This document shows positions 43,553 through 53,747 of a stretch of DNA of 64,000 nt, piece by piece. The DNA is taken from assembly GCA_963835465.1 (NCBI GenBank), contig CAWIFR010000006.1:1-64000 (forward strand), read 5' to 3'. The notes beneath the pieces are model-generated. The model saw only the letters and a program-made list of their open reading frames with translations. It was not told the DNA's origin and searched no databases. The stretch comes from Bog-756 sp963835465. GTDB taxonomy: Bacteria > Actinomycetota > Acidimicrobiia > Acidimicrobiales > RAAP-2. A program made the position numbers and the translations under genes. Numbering within the stretch: the stretch's first letter is position 1; each line of letters starts with the position of its first letter.

Positions 43553-44652
43553 TTGTCGAAGGAGGCGCTGCGAGTAGCCCAGTTCGCCACGGGGAACGTC
43601 GGCTCGGAGATGATCGGCCGGATCGTCGACCACCCCGACCTCGAACTGGTCAGCCTGTACTGCTACTCACCCGGGAAGATCGGCCGAGACGCCGGAGAGA
43701 TCGTCGGCCGGGCCCCCTCGGGGTCATCGCCACCGGCGACCTCGAGGACGTGTTCGGGGCCGAGCCGGACGTCGTGAACTTCAACGGCGTGTGGCCCGAC
43801 GTGGATCTCTTCTGCGCACTCCTGGAGCGTGGCGTCAACGTGGTCACCACCTCGGACTGGATCACCGGTTACCACCGCGATCGCAACCATCCCCACCCCT
43901 CGGGGAGGAAGCCGACCGAGCTGGTCCAGGAGGCATGCCTGCGTGGAGGGGCGACGTTCTACGGGACCGGGATGAACCCCGGGCTGGCCCAGATCCTGAG
44001 CGTCGTGGCGACCGCCGGCATGGGGTATGTCGAGCACCTCACCGTGCTGGAGACGGTCGACGTGTCCTGCCACCACTCGATCGACACGTGGAACAACGTG
44101 GGCTACGGCCGGCCCGTTGACGATCCCGAGGTCCCGGGCCTGTTGGAGAAGGGCTGCACGGTCTTCGCCGACTCGATCTACCTGATGGCCGACTGCCTCG
44201 ACCTGACCATCGACGACATCGTCTTCGAGTGCGAGCTCGGCGCCTGCACCGAGGAGGTCGACCTCGGCTGGTGGAGGCTCCCTAAGGGCTCGGTCGGCGG
44301 CAGCCTGGCCAAGTTCAAGGGGATGTCCGGGGGCGAGCCGAAGATCGAGGTCCACCTCGAGTGGCAGATGACGCCGAAGACCGAGCCACGGTGGGACGTC
44401 CGGGGGTGCTACATCACGACCATCGAGGGCGACCCGATGATCATCAACAAGCACATGATCCTGCCGACCTCGGGAAGGCCGCACAGCTTGATGGACGCCG
44501 AGTACTTCGCCTCGTTGGGCATGACCATCACCGGCATGCCGGCGCTCAACGCCATGCGGGCCGTGTGCGCGGCCCCTCCAGGGATGCTCACCAGCGCCGA
44601 CCTGCCCCTGCGAGCCTTCGCCGGTCGGTTCGGCAACCCGGCCGCCGGCTGA
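43553..44652 (+). CDS. DapB-like NAD(P)-dependent dehydrogenase/reductase, one frameshift
   Basis: About 366 residues from the TTG at 43553. The N-terminal Rossmann fold VAQFATGNVGSEMIGRIVDH is followed by LELVSLYCYSPGKIGRDAGE. A one-base loss near 43715 must be restored to continue as PLGVIATGDLEDVFGAEPDV. The long C-terminal part (TTSDWITGYHRDRNHPHP, GTGMNPGLAQILSVVATAGM, DVSCHHSIDTWNNVGYGRP) matches the dihydrodipicolinate reductase-like family that includes 2,4-diaminopentanoate dehydrogenase. Actinobacteria carry many such paralogues, often beside steroid or xenobiotic catabolic genes. The Rieske oxygenase begins 13 bases downstream, so the two are probably co-transcribed. Confidence 0.85.
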
Positions 44653-44665
44653 TCGGCTGACGCCG

Positions 44666-45713
44666 ATGGCCGGCCGCTACCCGTTCCCGTCGTCGCCCAA
44701 CGGCTGGTTCGGCGTCGGCGCCACCGACGGGCTCGGCGTGGGGGAGGTGCGGGCCGATCCACTACCTGGGCCGCGACCTTGTGCTCTTCCGGGCCGACGA
44801 CGGGGAGGCCCGGGTATTGAGCGCCCACTGCCCCCACTTCGGGGCCCACCTGGGCGTGGGCGGCCGCGTGTGCGGCGACGGCATCGTCTGCCCGTTCCAC
44901 GGCTGGCGCTTCGACGGCGAGGGCGTGCTGGTCGAGGTGCCGGGGCTCGACCAGCCCGCCGCGGGCCCGGGCAACGGCTTGGGAGGTGTGCGAGCGCAAC
45001 GGCCGGATCTTCGTGTGGCACCACGCCGGCGGTGCCCCGCCGTCCTTCGACGTGATCGGCTACCGCCAGGACGAGGACGAGTGGACCCCGTGGCGGAGCA
45101 CCACCTACCGGGTCCGGGTCCACGTGCAGGACCTGACCGAGAACATCATCGACCGGTCGCACTTCTTGACGGTGCACGACATGAAGCCGCCTGCCGAACC
45201 GCAGTTCGAAGTCACCTTCTCGGGCGCATCCATGGTGGTCGATCAGCGCCTGAGTGTGACCGCCGTGTCGGAGGAGGGTTTCGAGGTCGCCACACGGACG
45301 ACGACATGCGGTCCAGGGATCGTGGCCGTCGAGGTGAGCCAGGACCCGATCGAGATGCTCACGTACATCACGCAGACGCCGGTCGACGACGAGCTCACCG
45401 AGGTGACCTTGTGCTTTTCGATGAAGCAGCCTCGAGGACGAGGCGGCGACCCGAGTCGATCTCCGAGATCAACGACCAGGTCACCAACCTGCAGTTCACC
45501 CAGGACGTCCCCATCTGGGAGCACAAGATCTACCGGGAGCGCCCGATCGTCACCAAGATGGACGGCCCGGTGACCCAGTACCGCCGGTGGTTCCGGCAGT
45601 TCTACTCGAACGGGCTGAGCTGCTCGGCGATTGAGGGTATCGCTGTAGGTGGCCGGTTCGGTACTTCTTGGCAGGCGCTTCGGCCTGGAGTGGCCGATGA
45701 CCCTCGCACCTGA
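44666..45713 (+). CDS. Rieske non-haem iron oxygenase alpha subunit (KshA-like), frameshifted
   Basis: Oxygenase component of a Rieske-type monooxygenase. From the ATG at 44666 the start RYPFPSSPNGWF is that of KshA-like enzymes. A shift near 44745 leads to the Rieske domain with AHCPHFGAHLG (Cys-x-His) and VCPFHGWRFDGEG (Cys-x-x-His). A second shift near 44985 gives CERNGRIFVWHHAGG and the catalytic domain, in which TENIIDRSHFLTVHD carries the D-x-x-x-H-x-x-x-x-H mononuclear iron site. A third near 45435 leads to ISEINDQVTNLQFTQDVPIW. All metal ligands are present. It would hydroxylate a ring substrate, plausibly a steroid, with electrons from a reductase not seen in the window. Confidence 0.85.
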
Positions 45714-45854
45714 GGTAGGCCCTCGTCACCCGCCCGGTTCGGAACCTTCACATGGCTCGAGGCGGGCTGGGGCGGTCACTCCCCGCTCCACCCTGTCGGC
45801 GTGCGTGGCCGAAGGCCCTCCAGACTTGGCGGTCACGTCGGTCGGGACGGACGG
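45714..45854. other. short gap, nothing seen
   Basis: Convergent region between the Rieske gene and the leftward DUF2510 gene; no clear terminator. Confidence 0.35.
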
Positions 45855-46452
45855 TCAGTATGGCCCGATCCGCTGGTCCGGATTGGTGTCGATCAGATGG
45901 TGCCCGTCGGTCGAGACCTGTGACGTCCACTGGGACCCGTCCCACCAGCGGTAGTGGAACCGCCCGCTCGGATCGGGATGCCAGGCCGGAGGTGATCCGT
46001 CCGGTTCGGCGGGGCATCGGGAGGTCCCGGCTGGTCGGCCGCGGCGCGGTCGCCGGTTCGGATGCGCGCATCGACAGGCTCGGCGGCCTCCGGAGCGGCA
46101 TCGAGTTGGCCGGCCGCGGGTAGGCGGGGAACAGCTCCGAGGCGGTGGGGGCCCGACCGGCTGGAGGCCCTCGTAGCCATGGGTGGCGGCAGGTCCCGAT
46201 CCCGGGGGGAGGCCCAGCGCCCGCGGATTCCGTCTGGGCCTGACGCACCCCGACCGAGTGGGCGATCAGATAGAGGACCAGGCCGAAGATGAGCGAGAGG
46301 AACCAGAGGAAGGCCCACAGCATGGAAGGAAGCCCCCAGGGCGTGCGTCCCAGCATCTTGCGGTCGTTCTCGGACAGCCGGTAGCCCAGGTAGGCCCAGA
46401 CGATCGACAGCAGTCCGTAGAAGATCCACTGACCGACGCTCAGATGCAGCAC
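45855..46452 (-). CDS. two-helix membrane protein with C-terminal DUF2510 domain, frameshifted
   Basis: About 200 residues from the ATG at 46452. Helix 1 (WIFYGLLSIVWAYLGYRL) and helix 2 (LWAFLWFLSLIFGLVLYLIA) are followed by a Pro/Ala/Arg-rich linker of uncertain frame. On the same strand the end, in another frame, reads WHPDPSGRFHYRWWDGSQWT and then SQVSTDGHHLIDTNPDQRIG, stopping at 45855. That is a DUF2510 module (W-x-DP-x-G-x-x-R-W-W-D-G-x-x-W), a small Trp-rich domain common at the termini of actinobacterial membrane proteins. Frame corrections are needed between 46080 and 46250. The function is unknown. Confidence 0.65.
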
Positions 46453-46526
46453 AGATAAAGCCTACGCCTGTTGCCACCCCGCTGTTGTCACCAGCGGGGA
46501 CCCGGGGCTGCCCCCTCCCCCGCTGG

Positions 46527-47682
46527 TCAGAACGCCGTAGACGCCGGCCTTCGGCCCTTCTGCCGGTAGGCCGACCGCAGGTCGCCCACCGAGTACTGGC
46601 CCGGCGACTGGTCGGTCACCGCGTACCAGTAGAGGGCGGCGTTGAAGGCCGCGGTGGCCACGGTCAGGATCAACAGGATGGCCGCCAGACCGATGACGCC
46701 GACGGCCGCGCCGAGGGGGGCGAAGACCAGGCCCAACCCGACGGCGACCGCCCGTCGAGGAGGATGGCGACGACGCCGATGACCCCGAGGGCCCCGTTGC
46801 CCACGAGGTTCTCGCCCCATCGGCTCCGGCACAGCTCGACCGACCGCTTGATGGCCTGCCACCGCCCCTTTGTCCTCGAACAGGATCACCGGCACGACGA
46901 AGAAGCTGGCCAGCAGCCAGCCGGCCCGAGAGGGGCAGCCGACGACCGCCCCGAGCGATCCCCCGGTTGCCGATACTGCGCAGGACGCTGATCACGACAT
47001 AGTTGATGAAGGCCCAGGCGAGGAGTGGCGGTGTCTTATCAGGGCCGCCTGGGCCGCCTGGGTGTTGGTCACCCTCTGCCCGTGGAAGCGGGCCATCACC
47101 CTGGCGATGATGGTGGCGTGGGAGACCACCGAGACGAACATCACCAGCACGCCCGCCGCCACGACCACCAACCACTGGCCGACGGACAGGTGGGCCGGCT
47201 GGCCGTCGGTTGTCATGCGACCGCCCGAAGGTGGGGAGCAGCAGCAGGACGGCGACCCCGAACAGGGCCAGCTGGACGAGGAAGGCCAGGAGGGGCACCA
47301 TCATCAGCCCCGGCTCGTCCCGGGCCATGGTGAAGCCGATGCCCACCAGCCGGAGACCCCGGCTGAACCGCCCGCCCCGGGGGTCGATGGCGACGATCGG
47401 TGCCCAGCCCTCGGGGTAGGAAGGGCCGGCGAGGCAGGTCCGCCGGCCGGTTGCCCGGATAGGTCGGTCCCGATCCCGCGGGCGCCGGGTAGGCCGGACG
47501 GGTGGGGCCTCCATGGGGGCGGCCGCCGCCGGGGCCCAGCTCGCCAGGGCGTCCGCACCGGGATCGACCGGGGCGCCGTCGACGGGCGGGGAACGGGCGG
47601 CGGGCCCGGGGATGAGCTCCGGCGGGTACCACTTCCCGTCGGACGCCAGCCACCAGCCCGGCCCCTGTGCAGAACTGCTCAT
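46527..47682 (-). CDS. DUF6159-family multi-pass membrane protein, frameshifted
   Basis: About 385 residues from the ATG at 47682, which has a strong GGAGG-type ribosome binding site upstream. The cytoplasmic N-terminus carries a DUF2510-like WWLASDGKWYPPE motif and a Pro-rich stretch. The membrane part follows in changing frames: RFSRGLRLVGIGFTMARDEP and MMVPLLAFLVQLALFGVAVL, then WLVVVAAGVLVMFVSVVSHA with MARFHGQRVTNTQAAQAAL. After these come PLLAWAFINYVVISVLRSIG, VPVILFEDKGAVA, and finally GVIGLAAILLILTVATAAFN with YRQKGRRP at the end. These are the blocks of DUF6159 proteins, which have four to six helices. At least four frame corrections are needed. The role is unknown. Confidence 0.75.
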
Positions 47683-48260
47683 GCCCCCCTCCTTCTCCTC
47701 CGAATGGTATGGCCCGGCTCGCGTCCCGGGCAATGCCCTGCTCACGATCCGGCCTCCCGATCTGCTCTTCTCTACCTCGGCACGGATCCCCCGCCCATTG
47801 AGAAGGAAGTGGAGGGCCGACGGAGGCGGTCCAGCAGGCCACCGGCCCGATGGGCCACGCCCTCGGCCAGACCTCGGTGCTTTCCGCAGTCGGTGTCCCC
47901 TGTCGCTCGCCCTCTCGCCCCACGATCCGATGCCGTAGCCTCTGCCGCCCGCGGATCAGGTCGAGGGGCTGGTCAGGGCCGCTGGGCGCGGGGGTGGCCA
48001 CCATCGGGTGCGGACGTACCGCTCGGGAACGGCACCGGGGGTTCCCGCGCCGCACCAACGGCTCGGTCACGAGCACGGCCAGTTCCTCACAGAGGCCGGG
48101 GGGCGGACGGGGGCTCCGACCAGGGACAGGACCCCGTTGATGAGCGAGACTCCATTCGGGGGTAGAACGGAACCATGGATCCGATCCGCCGATGGATTCC
48201 CCTTCGTGCCGTAGTGGGCGCCGGCATCGAGGCCAGGCATCGCTCCGGGGGCATCGGGCG
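47683..48260. other. no gene recognised; divergent promoter region
   Basis: About 580 bases between the divergent DUF6159 gene and the DNRLRE-phosphoesterase gene. Long G+C-rich frames exist but show no domain. Promoters for both neighbours should lie here. Confidence 0.4.
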
Positions 48261-49750
48261 GTGAGCAGGCGAGCGCTCCTCTCTCTCGGCGGGGCCGTCC
48301 TCTTCCTGACCGCCAGTGTGGTAGCCCTGACCATCTCGTCGGCCACGCCCACCACGCTCGAGGTCACCCAGCCGGCGAGCGCGGTGACCTACGTGTCGGC
48401 GGAGGCCCCGACCACCAACTACGACAGCAGTCCGATGCTGCGGGCCAGCCGCACGTCCTATCGGGCCCTGCTCCAGTTCAACACCTCGATCCCGGCCGGA
48501 GCCACCGTAAAGTCGGCCACCCTGACCATCGATGGCACCACGGCGACGGCCGGTGCGTACGAGGTCTACAACGTGGCACCGTTCGATCCCACCACGGTGA
48601 CCTGGACCACGCGCCCCGCCCTCACTGGCGCACCGCTCGGAGACTCGGGATCCTCCCCGGGACCGGGACTGCAGACCATCGCCCTCACCGGGCTCACCGT
48701 CGGCGAGGTAACCGATCTGGCCGTCACCTTCACCCACCCGGGGACCATCGCATCGCTCTCCGGTCTCTCCACCAATGCGCCGGTCCTCGATGTCGTCTAC
48801 ACCCCTCCACCGCCGACCGGCCCGGGTGCCACCACGGCCACGTCGGGCCCGGCCACCTCCACGACGGTGCCGACCACGAACCCCACCAGCACCACGGACA
48901 CCACGCCGACCACCACCGCACCACCGCGCCGTCGACCACCGCCACCCCACCACCGGCCGCCGGCGGCCACAAGGTCCTCGTGATCATGGAGGAGAACCAC
49001 AGCAACGCCGAGGCGCTCCGACAGATGCCGACGCTCACCAGGTATGCCGATCAGTACGGCCAGGCCTCCGACTACTTCGCCCTCGCCCACCCCAGCCTCC
49101 CGAACTACGTGGGCCTCTGGAGCGGCGACACCCAGGGCATCACCTCGGACTGCGGCGTCGGGCCCGGCTGCCAACCGGCCGGGCCGACGGTGTGGGGGCA
49201 GACCCTGGCGGCCGGCAAGACGGCCAAGGCCTACCAGGAGTCCATGACCTCCAACTGCCAGACGGCCAGCAGCGGGAACTACGTGGCCCGACACGGACCG
49301 TGGGCCTACTTCACCGATCCGACCGAGCAGGCCGGCTGTGCGGCCAACGACGTCCCCCTGGGCACGACCACGGCGGGCGCCCTGCTCGATGACGTGCGCA
49401 GCGGCCAGCTGCCGGTGACCGGCGAGATCACGCCGAACCTCACCGACGACGCCCACGACGGCACCCTGGCCCAGGCCGACGCATGGCTGGGCAGCTGGCT
49501 CCCGGTGCTCACGGCCGGCCCGGACTACCGGTCCGGCAACCTGACCATCATCGTGACCTTCGACGAGGACGACTCGAGCCAGGGCAACCAGGTGCCCCTC
49601 GTGGTCATCGACCCCCACCTGAGCCACACGGTGGTGTCGGGCACCTTCAACCACTACTCGCTCACCCGCTGGCTCGACGACAACGCCGGGGTGGCGCGGC
49701 TCCGGAACGCCGCCACCGCTCCGGATCTGCGGGCCGCCTTCGGCCTGTAG
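48261..49750 (+). CDS. secreted DNRLRE-domain phosphoesterase fusion, one frameshift
   Basis: About 495 residues from the GTG at 48261. A signal peptide (RRALLSLGGAVLFLTASVVA) is followed by a DNRLRE-type jelly-roll domain: VTYVSAEAPTTNYDSSPMLR, YRALLQFNTSIPAGATVKSA and TWTTRPALTGAPLGDSG. A Thr/Pro linker carries a one-base shift near 48925. The catalytic domain then begins KVLVIMEENHSNAEALRQMP and has YFALAHPSLPNYVGLWSGDT and VTFDEDDSSQGNQVPLVVID. It belongs to the phosphoesterase superfamily of acid phosphatases and phospholipase C (alkaline-phosphatase fold). It likely cleaves phosphate esters outside the cell, with the DNRLRE domain attaching it to surfaces. Confidence 0.82.
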
Positions 49751-49754
49751 TCCG

Positions 49755-49774
49755 ACCCGCCCGAACGGGTGGGT
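49755..49774. terminator. bidirectional terminator-like hairpin
   Basis: ACCCGCCCG and CGGGTGGGT pair with one G-U wobble around an AA loop, five bases after the phosphoesterase stop and eight bases before the stop of the convergent EEP gene. Its position and strength suit a shared terminator, although no T-run follows. Confidence 0.55.
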
Positions 49775-49782
49775 GGGTGGGG

Positions 49783-50818
49783 CTAGCGGTGGAAGGCCAC
49801 CGTGGCCTGGAGGTCCCGGTGGTCGCTCCCGGGGCCGTTGCCGGTGGCGATGGTGGTCACCGCCACACCGGATCCGGTCAGCACGTGGTCGATCCTGACC
49901 ACGGGCGGGATGATCGGCTTGGTCTGGGACCAGGTCATCTCGAAGGGCCGGGCCCGCGCCGCCGCCCCGTCGGTCAGGCCGGCGTCGAGGATCTGCCGGA
50001 ACCACTTGTTCCCCCAGGTGCTGTTGAAGTCCCCGACCACCAAGAGACGCGCCGGTCCCGTGCTGGCGCACCTGCTGGTCGATCATCTCGACCCCTCGGC
50101 TCCAGAGGGTGAACGAGACCGGGGCCGGACCGGTCGTGTGGACCACCCAGAGCGCCTGCGGGCCCGAGGGGAGCTGCATGGTCATCTTCACGATGACCGG
50201 CTCGCCCAGGACGTAGGCCACGTGCACGTCGGTCAGCGGGTACTTGGCGGCGACGAAGAAGGCCTGCGGGTCGTAGCGCTTGATCTGGACGGTGTAGGGC
50301 AGGTCGGCCAGGGCCCCCGAGGCCTGCAGCTGGTCCACGTCGTGGGGGACGGCCTCCTCCAGGGTCACGAGCTGGGGCCGGTAGGCCTTGATCTCCCGGA
50401 CGTACCCGGACATGGACGGGTTGGCGGCGTACACGTTGGCGTCGAACAGCCTGATGCTGGGCGAGGTGAGGGCCCAGCCCGGCACCGGTTCCGCCGCGGT
50501 GAGCTCGGGGAGCATGAACGCGATCTGGGCCACCACGACGAGGAGGGCGGCCCCGGCCAGCAGGTACCGACGCCCCAGGACGGCCACCACGGCCACGATC
50601 CAGGCGGGAAGGTAGAGGAAGGCGGTGACCGAGTTGAGGATGGCGAACAGGTCGGTCGAGTCCCACGAGACGATCCGCATCCCGGCCACCACGGCCAGGC
50701 CGGCGACGACGACCCAGCCGATGATGGTGATCCAGAGGGGCAGCCGCCGCTTCCGCCGGCTGTGGCGGTGGCCGGTGGTGGCCGCCGGTGGCGGCGCGAT
50801 GGGGGCCTCGACCGTCAT
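49783..50818 (-). CDS. membrane-anchored endonuclease/exonuclease/phosphatase-family protein, one frameshift
   Basis: About 345 residues from the ATG at 50818. Three N-terminal helices (LWITIIGWVVVAGLAVVAGM, FLYLPAWIVAVVAVLGRRYL, LLAGAALLVVVAQIAFMLPE) precede an external EEP domain. That domain has IRLFDANVYAANP, LVTLEEAVPHD (catalytic Glu) and ALWVVHTTGPAP. After a shift near 50055 come LVVGDFNSTWGNKWFRQILD (Asp-x-Asn), VRIDHVLTG and GSDHRDLQATVAF with the terminal D-H. The fold hydrolyses phosphodiester bonds in nucleic acids or phosphoinositide-like substrates. Membrane-anchored actinobacterial members have no agreed substrate. Confidence 0.85.
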
Positions 50819-51031
50819 CGGTGAATCCTACGGTTCCGACGCATCCCCCTTCGTTCAACCCGGCGGAATTCTCCGGGGTTTCCACTGGTTATAGCCATTT
50901 GGTGATATTTGTGGACATCCCGCAGATTGTCCACCGGTGGGCGATCCGACCACCCGGACGCTCCCGGGTCCGTCGATCCGGTCCGTGCGGCCCCGACCAC
51001 GGCTCAAGCGCACCGCTGACCTGGACGATGC
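50819..51031. promoter_or_regulatory. divergent intergenic region
   Basis: 213 bases between the divergent EEP and GGDEF-EAL genes. It contains an A+T-rich patch (TTATAGCCATTTGGTGATAT, 50889-50908), the probable promoter area for one or both. Confidence 0.5.
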
Positions 51032-53668
51032 ATGGACATGGAGTTGGGCGGGGTGAGGCGGCTGGTATCGAAGGAGGCACGCGGCGCGGACTTCGCCGAG
51101 ATGCTGATCATGGCCCCGCTGGCCGCGGTGGCCCTGGTCGCCCTCCAGGAGGTCCACTTCGTCTCCCCCTCCCCCATCTGGCTGATCCCCGTCCTGCTGG
51201 TGGTGGGCCAGGTGGCCTCGACGGCCAGCGGCTTCTGGTGGGACCGGGCCCACACCCGGGTCCGGGTCCATGCCCGCATCGCCTCCCAGGTCATCCTGGT
51301 CACCGCCATCATCTACACCACCGGCTGGGGGCCGGCCCTGGCCATCGGCCTGGTCCTGGTCGGCCAGGAGTCGCTGGCCATGACCGGATCGGCTTCCTAC
51401 CGGGTGGTGCTCATCTGGACCTTCGCCGGCCTGGCCGTGGGCCAGAGCCTGGTGGCCCTGCAGCTGGCCCCGAGCATGCTCCCACTGCCCGCCGCCCACG
51501 GGCTGGCCCTCCTGGTGGCCATCGGGATCGCCTTCTCGTATCGCTCCCTCTACTCAGCCCTCCGGGAGAAGGAGACGGCGGCGGCCCTCACCGAGAGCCA
51601 CGAGCGCCGCTTCCGGGCGCTCGTCCAGAGCTCCTCGGACCTGGTGTTCTCCCTCGACCGGAAGGGGGCGGTGACCTACGCCAGCCCCTCGTCGGCCAAG
51701 GTGCTGGGCTTCGAGCCCGAGGAGCTGCTGGGGCCGCTGACCGGCGAGCACATCCACCCCGACGACCTCGACGACCTCCGCCGGGACATCGCCCGCACGG
51801 CACAGACCCCGGGAGCGTCGACCGAGCTGCTGTTCCGGGTCCGCCAGCCGACCGGCCCGTGGGTCTGGCTCGAGGCGCTGGCCACCAACCTGCTCGACGA
51901 CCCGGCGGTCGAGGGCGTGGTCATCAACGCCCGCGACGTGACCGGTCGACGCATCCGCATGGAGCGCCAGGCCGCCCTCTCCGACCTCGGGAGGGACGTG
52001 CTCTCGGCCACCACCATGGCCGCCGCCGTCCACTCGGCCACCGAGACCATCACCACCGTCCTCGGCACCGACCGCTGCTCGATCCTGCTCGACCTCGAGC
52101 CCACCGATCCCCACACCAGGCACGAGCCGCTGACCCGGGTGACCACCCCGGCCGTCGACGACGGACCGGTCGAGACCCCCAAGATGCGCTATCCGGTGGG
52201 CGACCCCGAGCGGCCCATGGCCACCATCGAGCTCTACCAGGACGCGCCGCTCTCTGCCGGCGACGAGCAGTTCGTCGAGGCGGTGGCGGCCATCGTCTTC
52301 TCGGCCACGGTGCGCTTCGGCGCCGAGGACGCCATCCGCCACCAGGCCATGCACGATCCCCTGACCGGCCTGTCCAACCGGGCCCTGTTCAACGACCGCC
52401 TCGAGCAGGCCCTGGCCCGCCGGGCCCGGACCACGGGCTGTGTCGCCGTCATGATCATCGACCTCGACGGGTTCAAGCACGTGAACGACAGCCTCGGCCA
52501 CCTGGTCGGCGACGCCCTCCTCGTCGCCGTGGCCGACCGCTTCCGCTCCCGCCTCCGGGGCTCGGACACCATCGCCCGGCTGGGCGGTGACGAGTTCGCC
52601 GTGCTGGTCGACTCGCTCGACACCGTCGACCGGTCGGGAACGGTGGCCCAGCGGGTGCTCGACGCCCTGGTCGAGCCCCTGCCCCTCCCCGGCCAGGAGG
52701 TGGCCATCGGGGCCAGCGTGGGCATCGCCATCACTGACGACGGCGACACCTCGGCCGACCGGCTGCTGGCCGACGCCGACGCCGCCATGTACCAGGCCAA
52801 GCGGGCGGGCAAAGGCTGCTACCAGGTGTTCCAGGCGGACATGCACGCGGCGGCCGTCGAGCGGATGAGCCTCGACCAGGACCTGCGGGCAGCCATCCGG
52901 GACCGCGTGCTGTCCGTCTACTACCAGCCCATCATCGACACCCGCACCGGCGAGGTCGTCTCCTTCGAGGCCCTGTCCCGCTGGCGCCACCCGACCCGGG
53001 GCTACATCTCCCCGAGCACCTTCATCCCCGTGGCCGAGGAGTCGGGCCTCATCATCGAGCTGGGTCGGACCGTCCTCCTGGAGGCGTGCCGGCAGACCAG
53101 GCGCTGGCACGCCGACCCCACCGGGCCGCGCCCGACCATCTCGGTCAACGCCTCCCGGCTGCAGCTGGCCCATCCCGAGTTCATCGACCACGTCACCGAG
53201 GCGCTGGCCGAGGCCGGACTCGACTCCAGCACCCTGGTGGTGGAGGTCACCGAGTCGGTGCTGGCCTCCGAGTCCCGGTCGATCATCGCCGCCCTCGACG
53301 CCCTCCGGAGCCTCGGGGTGCGGGTGGCCATCGACGACTTCGGCACCGGCTACTCCTCGTTCGCCGCCCTCGCCGACCTGCCCATCGACATCCTGAAGAT
53401 CGACAAGCGGTTCGTCGACAACGTGGTTCACGACGACCAGGGCCGGGGCTTCGTCAACGCCATCATGCAGCTGGCCACCACCCTGCAGCTGGACACCACC
53501 GCCGAGGGGGTCGAGCTCCCCGAGCAGCGGGACGCGCTGGTGCGCCTCGGGTGCACCCACCTCCAGGGCTACCTCTACTCGCCGCCCATCCCGGCCGACC
53601 AGACCCTGGCCTTCCTGGCCGGCCACACCGCCGCCGACCTGACCGGGGCCGATCCCACCCCGGTCTGA
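51032..53668 (+). CDS. membrane PAS-GGDEF-EAL cyclic-di-GMP enzyme
   Basis: 878 residues from the ATG at 51032. An N-terminal region of six or so hydrophobic helices (about 25-165, for example IASQVILVTAIIYTTGWGPA) is followed by a PAS domain (about 190-300, FRALVQSSSDLVFSLDRKGA). A GAF-like stretch comes next (DLGRDVLSATTMAAAVHSAT, about 315-440). The diguanylate cyclase domain has RLGGDEFAVLVD (near 517-525), an intact GGDEF active site. The phosphodiesterase domain has SFEALSRWRHP (near 645), then SVNASRLQL, EVTESVL and AIDDFGTGYSSFAAL, all with the expected metal-binding acids. Both activities could therefore be present. No frameshift occurs. Confidence 0.95.
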   Translation: MDMELGGVRRLVSKEARGADFAEMLIMAPLAAVALVALQEVHFVSPSPIWLIPVLLVVGQVASTASGFWWDRAHTRVRVHARIASQVILVTAIIYTTGWGPALAIGLVLVGQESLAMTGSASYRVVLIWTFAGLAVGQSLVALQLAPSMLPLPAAHGLALLVAIGIAFSYRSLYSALREKETAAALTESHERRFRALVQSSSDLVFSLDRKGAVTYASPSSAKVLGFEPEELLGPLTGEHIHPDDLDDLRRDIARTAQTPGASTELLFRVRQPTGPWVWLEALATNLLDDPAVEGVVINARDVTGRRIRMERQAALSDLGRDVLSATTMAAAVHSATETITTVLGTDRCSILLDLEPTDPHTRHEPLTRVTTPAVDDGPVETPKMRYPVGDPERPMATIELYQDAPLSAGDEQFVEAVAAIVFSATVRFGAEDAIRHQAMHDPLTGLSNRALFNDRLEQALARRARTTGCVAVMIIDLDGFKHVNDSLGHLVGDALLVAVADRFRSRLRGSDTIARLGGDEFAVLVDSLDTVDRSGTVAQRVLDALVEPLPLPGQEVAIGASVGIAITDDGDTSADRLLADADAAMYQAKRAGKGCYQVFQADMHAAAVERMSLDQDLRAAIRDRVLSVYYQPIIDTRTGEVVSFEALSRWRHPTRGYISPSTFIPVAEESGLIIELGRTVLLEACRQTRRWHADPTGPRPTISVNASRLQLAHPEFIDHVTEALAEAGLDSSTLVVEVTESVLASESRSIIAALDALRSLGVRVAIDDFGTGYSSFAALADLPIDILKIDKRFVDNVVHDDQGRGFVNAIMQLATTLQLDTTAEGVELPEQRDALVRLGCTHLQGYLYSPPIPADQTLAFLAGHTAADLTGADPTPV

Positions 53669-53747
53669 GCCCCTCCCACCCCTCTACCGCATCCGGGCTC
53701 GTATAGGGATAGTCCTAGAGTTGCCCTGAACCGGTAGGCTTTCGGGC

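Noticed and set aside
48797..50818. 673-residue EEP protein extending through the phosphoesterase gene
   Set aside because: The frame continues past the true EEP stop only because of a frameshift near 50055. The conserved EEP C-terminus ends at 49783.
51554..53626. 690-residue minus-strand reading frame opposite the GGDEF-EAL gene
   Set aside because: It has no recognisable domain and mirrors a clear intact gene; it is a G+C codon-bias shadow.
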